From Lutraria lutraria (taxonomy: Eukaryota; Mollusca; Bivalvia; Venerida; Mactridae): DNA of 64,000 bases. The notes beneath the pieces are model-generated. The model saw only the letters and a program-made list of their open reading frames with translations, was not told the origin of the DNA and made no database searches. Where the stretch lies: contig OZ026848.1 in assembly GCA_964023205.1 (NCBI GenBank), positions 5,384,501 through 5,448,500 on the forward strand, given 5' to 3'. The stretch's first letter is position 1. Every line of letters starts with the position of its first letter. Both the position numbers and the translations under genes were made by a program. This document shows, piece after piece, positions 62,221 to 64,000 of the stretch.

Positions 62221-64000
62221 TATACATGATCTAATAATCGGAAACGGTTAAGATTTTCCCCGAAAGCAGCCTCTTTTGGTTCATTGTATTTTGACTACCC
62301 TATAACCGCGTTGTACTGTATTTTGATGTGATTAATGCAATGGTCATAAAACTTATATGGAATACAACCCGCTGTATATATTTACAATAAAACACTATTA
62401 TGCGGCTACCCCAATATTAAGTCAACCTCATTGAACGGCAGCGTACTGGTCCGAGTTCCAATATTCAGTTCTTGGAAACATAATGATAGTTCAGTTTTCC
62501 ATAGCTGTCACTCGCTCGGTACGCATGAATTTTAATGCGGACCGAAGTACTACGTTTTTTCTACATTCGTCATGCAACTGTTAAACTATTTCCCATTCCA
62601 TGTGGCAGTGCTTGCAAGTTTATGTACGTTCAGTTTTCCATGAGTATTGTCAGTACTTTGATCATTCAGTCTGTTAATGACTGCACTAAGATACAAAGAC
62701 ATCTTTTCCTTGTTCAACACGTGGCGTTTCGATATAATTAGACCTTCCACGAAGATAAAGTTTTCCATCTTCAATATTTAAAAAAATGTACTTATGCATG
62801 CTGTGAGCCAGCCAGAATTATGTAGAGATTAAAATTCCTCCTTGACCATGTTCTCATACTCATTAGTGAATCGTGTGACACAATCAAGATTCGCTCAACA
62901 AGTAAATCAAATCAGTCGGTCAATGACAAGTTATTGTAAACGTTCGCATTTGGGAGTTTTCATTCAGAACTTTCTGACTGTCGACACCGAGACACGTTGT
63001 GAGTTTTTTGTAACTTCTAAAGAAAATGTTCTTTTTAAATGAAAATACTGTGGAAATAGTTAGTCCCTACTGTTTTGTTGGTAATACATCTTCGTTTTTT
63101 GTCCGGGTTTTTGTGTATTTAATCAACTGGATTCCATTCAGGATGCCCAACAAAAGAAATCTCCAAGTATAATTTGCCAGTTTCATTCATCTCTCGTATT
63201 ACCAATTTTCCAACATGATATTCGAAATAACTCCTATGAGAAATATCAATTTTTACCTCACGCATGTCACGTGCTCAGAATTACCCGAACCTTGGTACTG
63301 TATTCTGACGAATGATTCTTTTTAATTTTTGGCTTTCTCAACTAAATAGAATATAAAATCGGCGTTACTCATTTCGAAGAACGACTAAATACACACTACG
63401 CATACTGAGAGGCGGAGCACTAAGGCGCATATAATGCATGTTTGTGTGTTCTTCGTAATAAGAAAAATACAGTCTCCACTGCTCCTTCTAACTTGCTTGT
63501 GTACGAATAAACCCAATATGAACTCTTACCTATACTTACTTGATAAATGAGATCATCTTTACTTTACGTGCTTTTTGTTTGTCATTGTTCTAGATACAAT
63601 AGGACATAATTTATTATTGCATTGCGTGTTCATATTACACAATCGCTCATACAAATACTGCTAAAGTGCAATTATTTCGTGTAGACATGGATGGATCACC
63701 TTGAACAAAAACAATTTATAATGTTAATTTCTGTAGAGTTTGAATGGAATGATACGAACATAACATGTTACATCAAAAGTCTGCAGCCTACATGATCGAA
63801 TGGAAATGTCCATTAAAAAGTTACCTCAAGCTCCACGCCACTGTTAATTCGAATCACATCTGAGAAGTCATATTTGTGGAAGCTGTCCATCAAGTTTAAG
63901 GCAAATCGGCGGTTAAACCCATTCGTACACCTCCATCATCAAAATTGAAATGATCGCCAAATGATCCAGGCTATATCTGTGGCCTTAAACCCATGTGAAC
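62221..64000. other. Intergenic
   Basis: AT-rich, with the dispersed repeat at 62505-62665. No gene, promoter or exon is recognised up to the window edge. Confidence 0.4.
62505..62665 (+). repeat. Dispersed repeat, copy 2
   Basis: CACTCGCTCGGTACGCATGA ... TTTTTTCTACATTCGTCATG ... CCATGTGGCAGTG ... CAGTACTTTGATC matches 50591-50745. Confidence 0.6.

Overview
The window looks like AT-rich invertebrate nuclear DNA. It has long introns with GT-AG splice sites, many small inverted-repeat DNA elements, tRNA-like SINE pieces and 3' fragments of LINE elements. The gene families and repeat style (a calcitonin/DH31-like class B receptor; a WSC/EGF/TSP1 surface protein) point to a lophotrochozoan, most likely a bivalve mollusc. 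The sequence alone does not fix the species. I see no prokaryotic operon, CRISPR array or rRNA gene.

Two genes can be built exon by exon, with reading phase kept at every junction. (1) On the + strand, 2687-17935 holds ten exons of a class B1 (secretin-family) G-protein-coupled receptor: the end of the hormone-binding domain, all seven membrane helices and a short C-tail ending in TGA. The signal peptide and the first half of the hormone domain are not visible and probably lie upstream of base 1. (2) On the - strand, 55249-30342 holds a complete 28-exon gene for a secreted or surface protein of 1116 codons: signal peptide, WSC domain, 21 EGF repeats (20 of the calcium-binding type), two thrombospondin type 1 repeats, an LDL-receptor class A-like module, and a hydrophobic C-terminus that reads as a GPI-anchor signal. 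Nineteen of the EGF exons are exactly 114 nt and phase 1-1, a clear record of exon duplication.

The two genes are convergent, with about 12.4 kb between their stop codons. That stretch and the 8.8 kb upstream of the EGF gene (55250-64000) show no recognisable host gene. They hold repeats: a 979-bp fold-back element with 88-bp terminal inverted repeats and a palindromic internal array (20468-21446), a 1.1-kb element with 27-bp terminal repeats and a transposase-like C-terminal remnant (25490-26608), four copies of a TA-flanked MITE, tRNA-like SINEs, a near-perfect 83-bp palindrome, and an orphan TATA/initiator core promoter followed by diverged repeats (27734-28320). Several introns of the EGF gene contain minisatellites, MITEs and two LINE remnants.

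The genes have no evident joint function. One is a peptide-hormone receptor; the other is probably an extracellular adhesion or recognition protein carrying Notch-type glycosylation motifs.
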